Shown here: in pieces, positions 61,826 through 64,000 of the stretch
Numbering within the stretch: position 1 is the first letter of the stretch
Layout of the letters: each line of letters starts with the position of its first letter
Assembly: GCA_017532155.1 (NCBI GenBank)
Contig: JAFXJP010000055.1
Span: 18,983 to 82,982 of the forward strand
DNA length: 64,000 nt
Reading direction: 5' to 3'
Source: Clostridia bacterium
GTDB taxonomy: Bacteria; Bacillota; Clostridia; Christensenellales; Aristaeellaceae
Made by a program: the position numbers and the translations under genes
Notes under the pieces: generated by a model
What the model saw: only the letters and a program-made list of their open reading frames with translations
Databases searched by the model: none
Told to the model about the DNA's origin: nothing

Positions 61826-62983
61826 TCAGCCTTCCATCATCTTGCGCTTGAGTTCGGTTTCCATTTCGTTCAGCTTCACTTCAGCCTGGCGGCGCTGCTC
61901 GCGCGCTTCGGCCTGGATGCGCTGCACTTCGGTGATGGTATCGATCAGATCCTGGTTGGTCTTGGTCAGCGTTTCCAGATCAATGATGCCGCGTTCGGCT
62001 TCCTTGGCAGTTTCGATGGTGTCCATCTTGAGCATTTCGGCATTCTTGCTCAGCAGCTCATTGGTAGCATCCGTCACGGCGCGCTGCGCCTTCATGGCCT
62101 GCTGGGAATGATGCAGACCCACCGAGAGGACCATCTGATTCTTCCACAGCGGCAGGGTATTCACAAGTGTGGACTGAATGCGCTCATTGAGCAGCGCATT
62201 GTTATTCTGCAGCATGCGAATCTGCGGCGCCATCTGCAGCGATACCTGACGGGAGAGCTTCAGATCATGCAGCTTCTTTTCAAAGCGGTCGCACATATCA
62301 TCCAGATCCTTGGCCGCCTGCGCGTCCATGGCGTCGCCCGTTTCGGCGGTCTTTTCACGCAGCTTTACCAAATCGCCCTCGCGGATTTCCTTCAGGCGCA
62401 TTTCGCCGGCGCTGATATACATGCCCAGCTCACGGAAATACGTCAGATTCATTTCATACAAACGGTTGAACATCGCCACGTCCTTGAGCAGCTGCACCTG
62501 ATGCTTTTCAAGCGATTCGGCAATCGTTTCCACATTGGCAGACACCACGTCATAGCGCGCCTGGATAGCCGCCATATGAGACTTGGCGCTGTAGAACAGC
62601 GCACGCAGGCCCTTGGGCTTTTCCGCCACGCCCTCAAAGCCCTTCAGTTCTGCAATCAGATCGGTCAGGATATCGCCGACCTCGCCGGATTCACTGTTCT
62701 TGATGGAGGACAGGATGGTATCGGAGAAGGCGGAAACCTTCTTCTGCGCATCCGCGCCATAGAGCATCACATGATCCGGATTGGTCACATCGATCGTGCC
62801 GGCAAAGCGGGCGATCTCGGCCTTTTCCTCTTCGGTAAAGTTCTCGTCCAGCGCCGCGGCGATGGCATTGTCCGCGTTGGGCGCGGCAGGCGCTTCCAGC
62901 TGTGCCACAGCCTGGGCAACGGCGTCCTGCATGGTTACTTCTTCGGGCTTAAGAGTCAGCACGGGTACTTTCTGTTCGCTCAT
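61826..62983 (-). CDS. toxic anion resistance protein TelA family
   Basis: A 385-residue, mostly coiled-coil protein of the TelA/KlaA family. It has VMLYGADAQKKVSAFSDTIL, ILTDLIAELKGF, the long helical centre, MAPQIRMLQNNNALLNERIQSTLVNTLPLWKNQM, a strong family signature, and the C-terminal EVQRIQAEAREQRRQAEVKLNEMETEL. Family members are linked to tellurite and cell-envelope stress; the mechanism is not settled. It lies one base after xpaC, as in the Bacillus xpaC-yceH pair. GGGGAGG precedes the ATG. Confidence 0.95.
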   Translation of the reverse strand: MSEQKVPVLTLKPEEVTMQDAVAQAVAQLEAPAAPNADNAIAAALDENFTEEEKAEIARFAGTIDVTNPDHVMLYGADAQKKVSAFSDTILSSIKNSESGEVGDILTDLIAELKGFEGVAEKPKGLRALFYSAKSHMAAIQARYDVVSANVETIAESLEKHQVQLLKDVAMFNRLYEMNLTYFRELGMYISAGEMRLKEIREGDLVKLREKTAETGDAMDAQAAKDLDDMCDRFEKKLHDLKLSRQVSLQMAPQIRMLQNNNALLNERIQSTLVNTLPLWKNQMVLSVGLHHSQQAMKAQRAVTDATNELLSKNAEMLKMDTIETAKEAERGIIDLETLTKTNQDLIDTITEVQRIQAEAREQRRQAEVKLNEMETELKRKMMEG

Positions 62984-62984
62984 T

Positions 62985-63728
62985 TTATTTTTCCTCCCCA
63001 GTGGATGTTTTTACTTTAAGGCCCGAGTCAATCAGGCCGTCCTGTCTAAGCATCGTTTCCAATACGTCAATATCCGTCGCAATATCTATCGCCTCTTCCT
63101 CAAAAAGCTGATTCAGCTGCTTTTTAAAGGCGGCAATCACAGTGTCCAGCGACTGGCGGATTCTTTCCTGTGTTTTTCTTGCCTGCTCACCGGAAGCGCC
63201 ATTCTCCTCCATGCGGCGGTAGGCAGAAAGCATTTTCAGCGTCGTGGGCAGATAATACTCCATAAAGCGGCGAATCTGATCCGCCTTTTCGGGCTGTTCG
63301 ATCACGATTCTGAATATCTGATTGGAAATGCTTTCAATTTCATCAATCTGCCCGGAGATCACAGGATCGGGCAAGCGCTCATTCTCGCTGCGGATCTGAT
63401 AGAGCATCTGCTGTCCGCGCAGCAATAGCTCATCCACCTGCTTATCGCCTGTAGAAGAGATGCTTTGCGCTTCGCGGCGCTTTTCCTCTTCCTCGCGGCG
63501 CTGCATTTCAGCTTGCTCCTCCTGCGCTTTATCTTCCTCTTCAAAGTGCTTTTGGATAAAGGAGCGCAGCAGCTTTCCGCCAAGCCACATCGCTGCGCCC
63601 ATAGCGGCGTAATCCAGCAGCCTGAACAAAGGAAACAGGCCGCTATAGAAAAGGCTGATCAAGCCCATCAGCAAGAAAGAACCAGACAGGCCGCGCCGTC
63701 TTCTGCGCGGCGATTTTTTAGGCGGCAT
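62985..63728 (-). CDS. XpaC-like protein (5-bromo-4-chloroindolyl phosphate hydrolysis family)
   Basis: A 247-residue protein. It starts with a basic cluster KKSPRRRRRGLSG, has one or two TM segments between about residues 17 and 53, then a charged coiled coil (EEEDKAQEEQAEMQRREEEEKRR), and a helical domain with YLPTTLKMLSAYRRMEENG, the XpaC family signature. It is a partner of TelA. Despite the name, phosphatase activity is not shown by any motif here. AAGGAGGG precedes the ATG. First gene of the minus-strand run. Confidence 0.92.
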   Translation of the reverse strand: MPPKKSPRRRRRGLSGSFLLMGLISLFYSGLFPLFRLLDYAAMGAAMWLGGKLLRSFIQKHFEEEDKAQEEQAEMQRREEEEKRREAQSISSTGDKQVDELLLRGQQMLYQIRSENERLPDPVISGQIDEIESISNQIFRIVIEQPEKADQIRRFMEYYLPTTLKMLSAYRRMEENGASGEQARKTQERIRQSLDTVIAAFKKQLNQLFEEEAIDIATDIDVLETMLRQDGLIDSGLKVKTSTGEEK

Positions 63729-63766
63729 GCGCGCCCTCCTTACATGTTAATCAAGGTTTCGCACAA

Positions 63767-63795
63767 ATTATACAAAATCCATGTTGGCCATTCAA
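63767..63795 (-). promoter_or_regulatory. promoter for xpaC-telA operon
   Basis: Minus strand: TTGAAT (63790-63795), 17 bp, TATAAT (63767-63772), about 40 bases before the ATG. Confidence 0.65.
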
Positions 63796-63878
63796 TATCT
63801 GTTCGTCCAATTATACATTTTCCCGTCTGAACGGCTTCATTTCGCAATTGAACGCCACAAAAAAACAAATGACAATAT

Positions 63879-63887
63879 ATTATAGCA
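63879..63887 (-). promoter_or_regulatory. possible upstream extended -10 element
   Basis: Minus strand TGCTATAAT, without a good -35. The rest of 63796-64000 is AT-rich, and I see no gene in it. Confidence 0.3.
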
Positions 63888-64000
63888 TATTTATGTGGAA
63901 ATAAAAAGAATTATTTGATCATTCTAAGTTCCTTGTATCGATATTGAAATATTGCCTTATTTTATTCTGAATTTGTCTTTTTTTATATTGACTTTTACCA

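Overview
This window looks like a chromosome segment of a Gram-positive, spore-former-lineage member of the Bacillota, probably class Clostridia. The evidence is the yqfC-yqfD-phoH-pgpH-ybeY/cdd-era block in its classic Firmicute order, T-box leaders in front of cysS and ileS, strong AGGAGG ribosome sites, and sigma-A-type promoters (TTGnnn, 17 bp, TATAAT). Species cannot be told from sequence reading alone. There is no phage, insertion sequence, CRISPR array, rRNA or tRNA that I can see. The window is almost wholly core and metabolic genes, closely packed, with intrinsic terminators between units.

Layout. 1-2.7 kb: an M48 protease (cut by the window edge), a P1/DmpA peptidase and a cytidine-deaminase-like gene on the minus strand, divergent from a ZIP metal transporter. 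2.8-10.8 kb: single-gene or short units for two glycerophosphodiesterases, EutH, a QueG-like Fe-S protein, a GNAT acetyltransferase, an MFS transporter, an M29 aminopeptidase and a sugar isomerase. 10.8-17.4 kb: ribulokinase, then a branched-chain amino acid ABC operon in which the second permease and first ATPase are one polypeptide. 17.4-20 kb: TtcA-like PP-loop protein, inositol monophosphatase, PHP phosphatase. 20-27.5 kb: an oligopeptide ABC operon (oppABCDF) with alanine racemase as its last gene. 27.7-31.4 kb: SpoIID-like lipoprotein, RadA, a metallophosphoesterase. 31.4-36.9 kb: T-box/cysS, a ComEA-like protein, glnS and gltX. 36.9-45.2 kb: an HPr-like protein, the sporulation/RNA-maturation/Era block, and a polytopic membrane protein. 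45.2-51.4 kb: T-box/ileS, an RlmI-like methyltransferase, an RluA-type pseudouridine synthase and Tgt, so mostly RNA modification. 51.4-55.7 kb: an esterase, then ybaB-recR-tdk-rmuC and a small Cys-rich protein. 55.7-63.8 kb: a minus-strand run xpaC, telA, LemA-TPM fusion, MBL hydrolase, DUF1015, RlmD-like methyltransferase, pepT.

The unusual points are domain rearrangements and regulatory overlaps rather than a new mobile or defence system. They are: YbeY fused to cytidine deaminase; LemA fused to TPM beside xpaC-telA; an SH3-like domain inserted in OppC; LivM fused to LivG; an HPr-like protein without the phosphorylatable histidine; a metallophosphoesterase with altered metal motifs; a terminator that also holds the yqfC ribosome site and a sigma-E-like promoter match; and a large palindrome over a near-consensus promoter upstream of oppA. 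Three genes (ileS, rlmD-like, lemA-TPM) each carry a single-base lesion, and the comEA-like gene may carry a fourth. Each is repaired by one base change, so sequence error must be excluded before they are called pseudogenes.
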